Below, in pieces: positions 25,401-32,917 of a DNA stretch of 64,000 nucleotides. The stretch spans positions 182,072,015 to 182,136,014 of the forward strand of contig OY282558.1 of the NCBI GenBank assembly GCA_958295665.1, given 5' to 3'. Every line of letters begins with the position of its first letter. Positions within the stretch are counted from its first letter, which is position 1. The DNA is from Tipula vernalis. Taxonomy: Eukaryota; Arthropoda; Insecta; Diptera; Tipulidae. The notes under the pieces are model-generated. The model saw only the letters and a program-made list of their open reading frames with translations, did not search any database and had not been told where the DNA came from. Both the position numbers and the translations under genes were made by a program.

Positions 25401-27957
25401 GAAGGATGGAATTTGACTATTTCTTAACCGTTTAAAATGAAATTTGACATGTGCGTTGGAAATGCAGATTCTAAAACCATTTTTAGATAAAGTTCCAGAA
25501 TAAGGCCAATTAACATGGAAATTGGCTATTTCTTTACCGATTTTCGATCTGCCTCACATCATAAAGCTCTAAAGCTGTCTAGTTTACAGAAACTTCAAAA
25601 GCCAAAAGCTTCTGACAGCTGTTGATGTTTCTCATATTAACATATTTACTATACATCTGACAGTATGCGCAGCAATAGTGAAACTTTTAATGGTAGTGTA
25701 GGGTTTCGGATTAGAAAAATCATTTTAGAATCTCATTTCCGTAGTACATGTTGAATTTCATCATAATCAGATAAGAAAGACCATAATTCTATCCTAACCG
25801 GCCATATTCTAGAAATTCCTCTAAAATTAACTAATCTTTCAATCCCGATAGATCGTATTTCAGAATTTCATCTAAAAATCATTTTAAAATCCCATTTCCA
25901 TCGCACTCTTTTAAAATTTCACAAGTTCCATGCTACTTGCCCATATTCCAGAGCTTCATCTAAAAATCAATTTAGCCAAGTTCCACCCTGCTTGGCCATA
26001 TTCCCCAACTTCATCTAAAACGCTCTTTAGAATCCCATTTCCAATGCACATGCCGAATTGCACCACAATCGGTTAAAGAATAGCCAAGTTTTACCCTAGT
26101 TAGCCTTATTCCAGAACATTATCCAAAAATCATTTTATAATCCCATTTCCATCGCGCTTGACAAATTCCCCAAAACGATTAAAAAATACCCAAGTTCCAT
26201 TCTACTTGACCATACTCCAGAACTTTATCTAAAACACATTTTAGAATCCCATTTCCATCGGGCATGCTGAATTTCATCATCATCGGTTAAGAAATAGTTC
26301 CTTCCTAATAGGCTTCCATTTGACTTGAAAATGCTATTAATGGATAACCTAAATGAAATATTCAAATTTTCTACATTCGGATCTAAGGACAGTCGGAAAT
26401 AAGAGACAAGCCAATCCTCAATTAGTGTCTTAAACCAAGGTTTAACTGTAATATATTATTCCTATGCCGTTACGAGTTAAAATATCATATAAAAAATAAA
26501 AAATCGGGAAATCCCGGGATTTCCCGCTCACGCTTTTGAGACAAAAACGGTATTCGCCGATCCCGTTTTGAGAAAACCTAAACATACATACAAATAGCTA
26601 ATATGGTTCAAGCTAGGGTTCAAACCAATCGTGACATGACGTAAAGTTTCCTGTCAAAATATATAAAAATCTTCCTACAAATTTTAAATTGATTTATTTT
26701 TTAAACTATAGGTGACCAAACGACAAATTCTGGTGACGAATGCTATCCTAACAATAAACAAATGACTCTTTTTGTCATTTTTATAAAAAAATCCTCCGAT
26801 GAGTTGCTAAAAAGTCGGTGGTCAATGACCCTACAATTTAAACCAATTTTTTTTTTAACTACAAGTGACCAAACGGCAAAAACTGGTGACCGATACTAAC
26901 CTAACGATGGCCAATCGATTCCATTCGCCATTTTGATCAAAATCCGTAGATGGGGAAACTCAAACGCATATTTAAAATAAATTACAATAGCAATGACAAA
27001 AAGAGGCGATCCACAAGCATGATTTAATTGATTTTTCAATTCGGCTTTATTTTTTCTAATAAGAATGTTTCAAATGAAATATGACACCGCGATTTATTCA
27101 CAATGAAGCACTGCACACATATTCTGTAAAAAATAAGATAATGTGTAAACGTGAAAACAGGTAAACTTTTTGATTTTTTACTAAAATTACATTAAATTGT
27201 TTTTCGATTCTCTTTTCGTTCACTGTTTATCACGCGTAAACATTATCTTATTTTTTATAGAATAGGGCTACTGTAGTGTAAAAAAATAACAAAAACAAAT
27301 AAAATATAATTTATTTGTTTTGTATTGACGATTGGATTGTGTGCTCTATGGGACAAATAAAAAGGTTTGTACCCAGATTTGAAAAAATAATCACAGTAAG
27401 CTTTGATTATTCACTCAAATGTTATATAAAATTGTTTACTATATCTAAATTATCCATGTTATTTTAATGGGTACAAAACTTTATTTTCAAACGATAGGTA
27501 TCGCATTTCCAACAATTCCAATCGTCAGTTCCATTGAAAAACTAATAAATAAAAGTTTCAAAATCTATAAACGAGCAGTCTTATGTACAGACTTTCAAAT
27601 TGCATTTCCCTAGATTTTCGAGTATTTGCCACAGCAATGTATAATTTAACATAATTTGTTTAAATGTGTACTAAATCATTTTTTTTTTGTTTCTATTTCA
27701 GGGTACACGATAACAATTCAGAAAATTTAATGACATCATCCAATCTGTCAATCATTTGGGGAGCATCACTATTTACAAAAAGTGTCAACTCAATTATGAG
27801 CCTAATTGAAAATGATATTATGAATAGGAATGTTTTAATAAGGGTTCTAATCGATAATTATGATTATGTATTTAATGAAGATTCATTTAGTAATGATAGT
27901 TTAATTCCTAATGTTAATAATAATGATAATAATAATGTCGTCGTTAACCAAAGATAA
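10467..27957 (+). CDS. RhoGAP-domain protein, six coding exons, ~337 aa
   Basis: Coding exons by splice-site and frame logic: 10467-10587, 10949-10986, 11081-11264, 11332-11495, 11556-11806 and 27702-27957. All introns are GT...AG and phases are consistent. Residues 1-53 are unremarkable. Residues 54-114 form a Ser-rich then Lys/Glu-rich linker (KPKDKEKKKEKDK). The GAP domain starts at about 115 (VFGVELDKVEL, then GVPKFIVECIKIVEE). The arginine-finger motif GIYRASG puts the catalytic Arg at 155. TGALKLFFRE holds the conserved Lys198 and Arg202. NLSIIWGASL in the last exon holds the conserved Asn267. By family knowledge it should stimulate GTP hydrolysis by a Rho-family GTPase in the cytosol. 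The VFG.xL...VPKF pattern most resembles the ARHGAP9/12/15/27 group, but no WW, SH3 or PH domain is visible here, so it is either a short protein or has other upstream isoforms. The C-terminus is Asn-rich. Confidence 0.85.
12064..13902. mobile_element. Possible old TIR element with TCGAAATC-rich interior
   Basis: CAGTGGCGTAACTACAAATT at 12064 is a typical transposon-end word. A decayed inverse, TAGTTACCCAACTG, lies near 13889-13902 (12 of 14 matching). The interior 12200-12960 is a degenerate array of ATCTCGAAAAATCT and TTTCGAATAATCTC words, followed by unrecognised DNA. No target duplication was found, so the boundaries are tentative. Confidence 0.35.
15010..17080 (+). pseudogene. TNP2-like transposase relic of the CACTA-like element
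   Basis: Several consecutive pieces are readable. 15010-15195 is an N-terminal region. 15218-15796 (192 aa) begins after an acidic stretch (SDEEEKFETKL) and contains FNIDGLPIFNSAKTEFWPIL, which carries the first catalytic Asp of the RNase H fold, and NPMPVALYCGQTKP. 15870-15930 has the HGCPKC zinc pair. 15955-16060 has an APLRTDESF...HHKEDSPLE stretch. 16142-16384 has FLPREIHRAMRSL, WKGLEYRTFLLYVGPVILK. 16400-16873 has NVHSLCHVIADIKKFGHL, FSAYPFENMLYQIKNLIRQG and KPLEQV, the block described as DUF4218 next to TNP2 transposases. Stops at 15193, 15794, 16075, 16382 and 16871 and frame changes show it is dead. Confidence 0.65.
17214..17990. other. Unassigned part of the CACTA-like element
   Basis: A short + strand open stretch (17214-17396) and, on the minus strand around 17940-17750, a run reading NSAPSPSKQQIVESVSL and FILASPVLMETEDIENGPF could be remnants of a second element gene. 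Neither was recognised, and stops are frequent. Confidence 0.2.
19090..20290 (+). pseudogene. Dead LINE (Jockey/I-like) reverse transcriptase
   Basis: At 19137-19325 the open stretch ends VTKVFADIDANKSTGPDGCS, the usual start of a LINE RT domain (xDxNKSxGPDG). Further in, with many stops and frame changes, come NRVWQNGVQVGSN near 19460, EVVEGLTSALS near 19570, and LILSATLNSIIHADDSPLRS near 19620-19680 (the FADDST catalytic box, here HADDSP). KAALSAAKCLG lies near 19890 and KRVGRRSPSCVIS near 20040. The order agrees with a LINE RT followed by its C-terminal tail. The CACTA-like element ends only about 60 bp upstream and may have inserted into this LINE. A perfect hairpin at 19348-19409 has replaced part of the RT. 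Confidence 0.6.
19348..19409. repeat. Perfect hairpin, 29-bp arms and 4-nt loop
   Basis: AAACCTTTATAAGTTCTGCT and the following CCACCGGAC are matched exactly by the inverse arm starting GTCCGGTGGAGCAGAACTTA, with loop TCTT. It lies inside the LINE relic, between the GPDG box and the rest of RT. In this relic a perfect 29-bp palindrome must be recent, or may be an assembly or amplification artefact. Confidence 0.9.
21025..21225 (-). repeat. Dispersed repeat, copy 2 (inverted relative to 6955-7190)
   Basis: Read on the minus strand it gives TGGGTACAGACATCCAGGCA, a T-rich run, GACTTTCTAAACGTC and CCAACCAAATATTTGATCAT, in the same order as copy 1. Both copies abut low-complexity arrays of complementary composition. 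Confidence 0.6.
21340..22615 (+). repeat. GT-rich GAGTTGGGTT array enclosing ~108-bp monomers
   Basis: 21350-21600 and 22190-22600 are rich in TTGAGTTGGGGTTGGGTTA-like words with strong G/T strand bias. Between them, 21781-22185 holds about four copies of a monomer (GATGGAACTTACTTATTTYT, ATGAAATTTGRCATKTGCG, TGGGATTCTAAAATGATTTT, TAGATGAARTTCTGGAATAT). The same monomer recurs at 25060-26310 and 58580-58720. Confidence 0.65.
22620..25050. other. Long intronic stretch without a recognised gene
   Basis: Scattered open stretches occur (for example minus 24138-23887, containing GHVLKICPTYLNSRSQRVLR, and minus 24879-24658), but no known family motif was identified and stops are frequent. A decayed mobile element is likely. 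TGTCCGAAACTTGTGATAA near 23662 and TTATCACATGTTTCGGACA near 23916-23935 are inverse copies and delimit a probable ~275-bp MITE. The latter word continues into the minus reading frame, so the MITE may have inserted into coding sequence. Confidence 0.35.
25060..26310. repeat. Inverted pair of ~100-bp monomer arrays
   Basis: 25060-25550 carries about five forward copies of the GATGGAACTTRGCTATTTCT monomer, and 25720-26310 carries about six reversed copies (GGCCATATTCCAGAACTTCA, TCTAAAAATCATTTTAGAAT, CCCATTTCCATCGCACATGC). A 170-bp unique spacer beginning GATTTTCGATCTGCCTCACA separates them. The spacer edge is shared with the copy at 58500-58720, so it is a defined end of the repeat family rather than chance. 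Confidence 0.75.
26700..26960 (+). repeat. Two-copy direct repeat, ~120 bp
   Basis: AGGTGACCAAACGACAAATT at 26710 and AAGTGACCAAACGGCAAAAA at 26865 begin similar units. These continue with CTGGTGACSAATRCTA, CCTAACRAT, and TTTTTGTCATTTT against TTCGCCATTTT, then a conserved AAATCC..GATG. Function unknown. Confidence 0.55.
27124..27266. mobile_element. Short MITE, ~140 bp
   Basis: CTGTAAAAAATAAGATAATG at 27124 and CATTATCTTATTTTTTATAG ending 27260 are inverse copies, continued by TGTAAACGTGA against CACGCGTAAA. Non-coding. It lies about 440 bp before the last RhoGAP exon. Confidence 0.65.
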
Positions 27958-28068
27958 ATTAAGTATGTGTAAAGAGTGTTTAGAAATTTTTTATGTTCCG
28001 TTAAGTTTTTAAAACTATTTGTATTGTTGATTTTAACAAATGTATATATGTATTGTTTATGTATTAGA

Positions 28069-28074
28069 AATAAA
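28069..28074 (+). promoter_or_regulatory. Poly(A) signal of the RhoGAP gene
   Basis: AATAAA lies 112 bp after the stop codon at 27955-27957 and 155 bp before the Harbinger element. The 3' UTR is short and AT-rich. Confidence 0.6.
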
Positions 28075-28228
28075 ATCTGCTTACCATTCCTAATAGATAT
28101 AGAAAAGTTTTATACATTTCGTTTATTTGTTTTTTGTTAATAATTTATATAGTTTCCTTCAATAACCCTCGGTTAACCCTCAGAGAACGGGACAAGCGAA
28201 ATCGGGTCTAATCGAAAAACCATAATAA

Positions 28229-28249
28229 AGCAGCCCCTACATGTACAAT
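28229..28249 (+). repeat. Left TIR of the Harbinger element
   Basis: It matches the inverse of 35737-35757 in 20 of 21 positions, with TAA outside. It begins 155 bp after the RhoGAP poly(A) signal. Confidence 0.85.
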
Positions 28250-28546
28250 ATTTTTTCAAAATATGTTTGCAACGGAAAGTATTTAATACAAAATATAGCA
28301 CTAGACCTTCCAATTTTTAATAAATTGTGTTTGAATAAGTATTGTTTGTACAAACGCATCGTTACATGTAGGGATATAGTTTGAATAGGATCAACAAAAC
28401 ATCTTGTTTAATTCAGAACTAGACCCTATATGGAATGACATGTATAAATATTCGTGTTTTGGTAATTAGTTGGTGCAAACAAGTTTCACAGTATAGTTTT
28501 GTTTCATTTTGGAACACTAACATCAAAAATTTTACTTGTAATAAAG

Positions 28547-30340
28547 ATGTCAAAGAGGAAGGTTGGGGCTGCATTTTTAATTATTCATTATTATAATGAA
28601 GAAAATAAAAAAAAAAGAAATTAGAGTAGAGAATGGCTGTTAAAACGCAAAAAGTTTACTCATTTAAATTTATTAGATGAACTAAAAGTTTCGTCCACAT
28701 CAGACTTAAGAAACTTTCTTCGTATGGACTATACTCTATTTAAGGTTTTATTGGATAAAATAAAATCATTGATCACAAAACAAAATACGGTAATGCGGTG
28801 AAACCATTAGTCCGGAAGAGAGGTTGTCGATAACTTTGCGATTTCTTGCCACAGGACGGTCATTTGAAGATTTAAAATTCAGCTGCGCTATATCACCGCA
28901 ATCTTTACGTATTATTATTCCTGAAACGTGTATGGCAATTTATGAAAAACTTAAAACTCAATATATAAAGTTATGTAATAATTAAATTTTATTTAAATAT
29001 AAATTAAGATTACATTAACATATTAATTTCGATAATTCATTTCAAGAACGCTTTTTTCTTGTTTTCACCACAAGCAGCCCAAGTACCAATATGTTCATAT
29101 TACGGCATTTTCTTCTATGTCACTATTGAATACCCAAACTTCAGAGTTTGAAATTGGTAAGGGGGTTTCATTAGATGTTGATGGTGCAGATTAATTGAAA
29201 TATGAATTTTCTAATCTATTCTGTGATTCTAAATTATTAATCCAATTAGTAAATTCTGTTGTGTAATTGAAATTAAGTTTTCCAATTTCGCCATTGAATA
29301 ACACTTCGTTCATCATTTTTTCTGCAATAATTCTTTGCGTATTATTCATTTTTCTTAATTTGTTTGCGACAGTTCTTCCGTAGTTGGTTAATTCATCTTC
29401 ATTTTCACTTAAACTTTTAAAAGCCAGATCAAGTACCGTTTCGGTAAAAATAGGTTGCTTTGTCTTTCGTTTGGTATTAACATGTATTTCCGAATTATTT
29501 TCAACATTTGTACAGCTCGTACCCAAATTTATTTCTTCTTACAAATAAAATAATTTTACTTTCATTATTATAGTTTCCAAACTCCGAAAGTGAATGGCGC
29601 CGACAAGAACGAGATTTTGAGCAAACATGGAATTTTCTCCATTGCTGTGGTGCCATAGATGGGAAACATATTAGAATAGCTCCGCCTCCTCATAGTGGAA
29701 GTTACTATTTCAACTACAAGGGGTTTTTTAGTGTTGTGATGATGGCAATTGTAAATGCCAATTATGAATTTATCATGGTAGATGTGGGCACAAATGGAAG
29801 AGTTTCGGATGGTGGTATTATTCACAACACCAAATTTTATAAAAAATTACAATAATTGCAAACGAATTATTTTTACCGGACGACTCACCACTGCCAAATA
29901 GATAGCAATATAACAAAACACCAATACCTAGGGTTTTTGTAGCTGACGATGCGTTTGGATTATCAAGGAATATAATAAAACCATTTCCAAAAAAGAATTT
30001 GTCTCAAGATGAGATTATATTTAATTATTGTTTATCTCGTGCGAGGCGAGTTGTGGAAAATGCATTTGGTATATTATCTTCCAGATTCCGAATATTTCTT
30101 ACAACCATCAATTTAAAAAAAAAACCGTCGAATATATAGTTTTAGCTAGCTGTATCCTACATAATTTTTTGCGTCAAGAAATAAGACAGTCGTTTACACC
30201 ATCGAGAAGTTTGGACTTAGAAAATATTGAAAACGGAACAATAGAAGAAGGAGAATGGCGCCAAGAAATGAACTTACTGTCTTTACAGACTTCCCAAAAT
30301 AGACATCGGGACAAATGATGCGAGACAAATACGTGAACAT
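28547..30340 (+). pseudogene. Harbinger DDE transposase (HARBI1-like), decayed
   Basis: The start at 28547 gives MSKRKVGAAFLIIHYY, then EWLLKRKKFTHLNLLDELK and LRNFLRMDYTLFKVLLDKI, the usual N-terminus. After frame changes near 28797, LRFLATGRSFEDLKF-type sequence runs to YEKLKTQYIK at 28970. The protein resumes at 29568 with FPNSESEWRRQERDFEQTWN, then CCGAIDGKHIRI (first catalytic Asp), GTNGRVSDGGIIHNTKF (second Asp), a frame break near 29855, and [18 protein letters not shown] (catalytic Glu) near 30045. The ~595-bp gap 28972-29567 ends in a good acceptor (ATTATTATAG), but the matching donor is degenerate (AAGTTATGTAATA). It looks like an intron. The MADF gene's second exon lies inside that intron on the opposite strand. 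Confidence 0.75.
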
Positions 30341-30861
30341 TTTAAAAACTATTTAAATAATGAAGGAACTGTACATTGCCAAAATAGAATGATTTAATAA
30401 AATATAAATAAATAAATATATACCACATTATTGTCATTATTATTTTGATTTTGAATTTGATCTACTATAGAAATCGTAATTTCTTGGTTAGATATTTCAC
30501 CTAGAGTACTTTTACCATCTCTCTGTACCTCTTGATCAGCCGTAAATGTTAAAAGGTTATAGTACCACAACTTCGGAATTTACAATTCATCAGTTCCAGC
30601 TCCCGAACGCTTCGAATCCGCGATTTTTCTTTGTTCCCTTCGGAAAGCGGTTCTTAACGAATTAATTTTCTTAATTACAGTTTCTTTATTAGCTTCTCTT
30701 TCAACTTCTTTTAGTTTATTGACCAATTTATTATAGTCTTGACTTCTTTTATCTCTGTTACTGTATTCCTTAGATTTGACTTTCCATAAACATGGATGTT
30801 TTTTACATAAATCTATAAACTCGGTAATAAATTCTTTTGAATAACTTCTCATGTCCGTCAT
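29191..30861 (-). pseudogene. Harbinger-associated MADF-domain protein, probable two exons, one nonsense codon
   Basis: The start codon at 30861 opens a MADF domain (residues about 8-90): FITEFIDLCKKHPCLWKVKS, YNKLVNKLKE, INSLRTAFRREQRKI, GAGTDEL. A TAA stop at 30582-30580 interrupts it where relatives read DELY.P.LWYF; the frame continues IPKLWYYNLLTFTADQE. A good donor (GATGGTAAAAG, GT at 30515-30514) and an acceptor (TTTGTAAG, exon from 29537) join in phase to EEINLGTSCTNVEN and a C-terminal part (FTETVLDLAFKSL, RKMNNTQRIIAEKMMNEVL), ending at 29191. The proposed exons, 30861-30516 and 29537-29191, total about 230 codons. MADF proteins in Harbinger elements bind DNA and import or position the transposase. 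Copia sits 13 bp upstream of the start codon. Confidence 0.7.
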
Positions 30862-30878
30862 TTCTATTGAAATTTAAG

Positions 30879-31084
30879 TGTTTCTGTCCCTTTCAATACC
30901 CACCAATAGAATGCGTTGATGCATATCTAGTTTGTTTTGAACTCTGAGAATAGAAGTCGTTGAGAAAAACAATAAAAATAAAATAATAATCTTAGTACTG
31001 AATATAATCTGAGTACTGAAAATATACTAAATTTGATCAACAAAATATAGTTAGAGAATATTGAAAACGGCCTTTTAATTAACA
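30879..31084 (+). repeat. Copia 5' LTR
   Basis: TGTTTCTGTCCCTTTCAATA ... TTTTAATTAACA. It differs from the 3' LTR at three positions, lying in the contexts TATCTAGTTTG, CTGAGAATAG and TAGTTAGAGAA. It carries the promoter by family knowledge; no TATA box was assigned. Confidence 0.95.
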
Positions 31085-31096
31085 TGGTAGCAGAGG
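31085..31096 (+). promoter_or_regulatory. Copia primer-binding site for initiator-Met tRNA
   Basis: TGGTAGCAGAGG follows the LTR directly and is complementary to the 3' end of insect initiator Met tRNA including CCA (CCTCTGCTACCA). It uses the tRNA 3' end rather than the anticodon-stem region used by Drosophila copia itself. Confidence 0.8.
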
Positions 31097-31157
31097 TCCG
31101 TAGTTTAATTTAATTTAAATAAATTAAATATAATAAAAGAAGGTGCTTCTCAACAAG

Positions 31158-32917
31158 ATGGCGAAAAAAGAAGAAAATTTCTCCTTGCAAATATTTGATG
31201 GCACCAATTACGATAAATGGAAATTCAGAGTGAAGCTATATTTGGAAATGAAAAATTGTTACGAGGTAATTGCCCAAGAAGTGAAACCGGAGGATATATT
31301 AGAAATCGATTGGAAAAAATGGAAGTCAGGGCGAAGAACTACATCGTGAACAGTGTAAATAACTCACAGCTGGAGTTAATAATTTCAGAAGAAAGTGCGA
31401 GAAGCATGTTAAAGAGGTTTGATGACACCTATTTAACTAAAAGTAGTGCGAACAAATTGCTTTGCAAAAGGAAACTACTCGATTTAAAAATGAACGAAAG
31501 TGATAATCCCACCGATTTTTTTAATATTTTCGAAAAACATTTAAACGAATTAAGAAGTGCCGGTGAAAACGTAAATAATGATGATAAGCTAAATTATTTA
31601 TTGCTTAGCTTGCCTGAATGCTTTTCACATATCGTCGATATTGTAGATGCACTACCAGAAAAAGAAAAATCCATCGAATATATAAAATCGAAATTATGTT
31701 TGGAACACAAGAAGAGAGAAAATTCAAGAGGCCTACAATCATTCAATACCGAATCGTTCAAATTTAAAAATAAAAATACAGACAACAACAATATAATATG
31801 CTATGGTTGTGAGCACAGAGGACACATACAAAGGGATTGTCCGAATCGGAATAAAGATGACCAAAGAGGAAATTACAACCGGAGAGGAAACAACAACTGG
31901 AGAGGACGCAGCTGGAGAGGAAACAACAATACGTCGACTTCAAGAGGTCGAGGAAGAGGGACATACGGACCATCCAGAATAGCAGGAAATTCTACAGTAC
32001 AAGCCGTAGATGACACAAACATATTCAATGTAGAAGTAATGACGTCACAAGCACAGCATGAAAATGAAAATAAGGCGGATAACAAAATAGTGACTTGGTT
32101 ACTAGACAGTGGGTGTTCCGATCATATAATAAACGATGAGAGATATTTTTGCGAATATAAAATGTTAGAAAACTCCGTTGACATCAAGGTTGGTGACGGT
32201 TTTTCATTAAAAGCCAATAAGATAGGCGATATTATTATGTTCTGGAATAATAATGGAACCAGGAAAAAAACAAAAATTCGCAATGTATACTGTGTACCCA
32301 GTATGAAACAAAACTTATTAAGTGTTTCAAGTATTGCCAATCAAAATAATTTAATCGCTGTAGCTGTAAAGAAAAATAAACTGTTTGAGCTGACAGGTGA
32401 AATAGGCATAGACAAAACAGATTCAAAATCATACGTAAGTGTTGCTCAAATGTCTAATAAAGAGAAATGGCATAGAATTCTTGGTCACACTAACTTCAAC
32501 AGCCTAAAGAAATTATGTGAATACAAATTATTAGATGGATTACCTAGTAATATTGGAAAAGAGTTTGTGCAGTGTGAAATATGTCTTGCAAATAAAATGT
32601 GCAATTTACCATTTGAGAACAATAGGCGACGGGCGCAAGATGTGTTGGAGTTAATACATACAGATGTCCATGGTCCGGCAAATACTACAGGCTATCGAGG
32701 TGAAAGATATTTTGTGAGCTTCATTGATGACTTCAGTAGAATCGCGTCAGTATACTGTATTAAACAAAAAAGTGATGTGTTTGACTGCTTTGTTCTATAC
32801 ATAAAATTCGTACAAAATCAGACTGGAAAAAAAAAAAGGAAATACGGTGCGACAACGGAAAGGAGTACCTTAATGGACAGTTCTACCAACTTTGTAAACA
32901 AGAAGGCATATATTTAA
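31158..32917 (+). pseudogene. Copia gag-protease-integrase (first part of gag-pol), one frame break inside gag
   Basis: The start at 31158 opens gag (NFSLQIFDGTNYDKWKFRVK). At the A-run near 31314-31319 the reading moves to another frame, which then stays open to 32917. Visible domains: Copia-type gag core (LMNESDNPTDFF region, 31490-31700), CCHC zinc knuckle CYGCEHRGHIQRDC at 31799-31840, an Arg/Gly/Asn-rich stretch, protease active site WLLDSGCSDH near 32095, integrase zinc-binding residues (WHRILGH ... CEICLANKM, 32468-32600), and the first integrase catalytic Asp in LIHTDVHGP near 32652. The integrase is cut by a second break at 32827-32837. Both breaks sit in adenine runs and both fit loss of one A. 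Confidence 0.85.

Larger units (their letters stand above)
11807..27701 (+). other. 15.9 kb intron splitting the RhoGAP domain
   Basis: The donor AAAGTAAGTT at 11807 and the acceptor TTTCTATTTCAG ending at 27701 join CGA AA to G GTA CAC. This gives HLRKV followed by HDNNSENLMTSSNLS, which aligns with the HLR.V...N.M...NL.IVFGP stretch of RhoGAP domains with nothing missing. The other four introns are 57-361 bp, so this one has grown by insertion of the mobile elements listed below. Confidence 0.8.

Noticed and set aside
31310..31320. Programmed ribosomal frameshift in Copia gag
   Set aside because: The break is near the gag start, before any gag product would be complete, and no proper slippery heptamer is in frame; a one-base loss is simpler.
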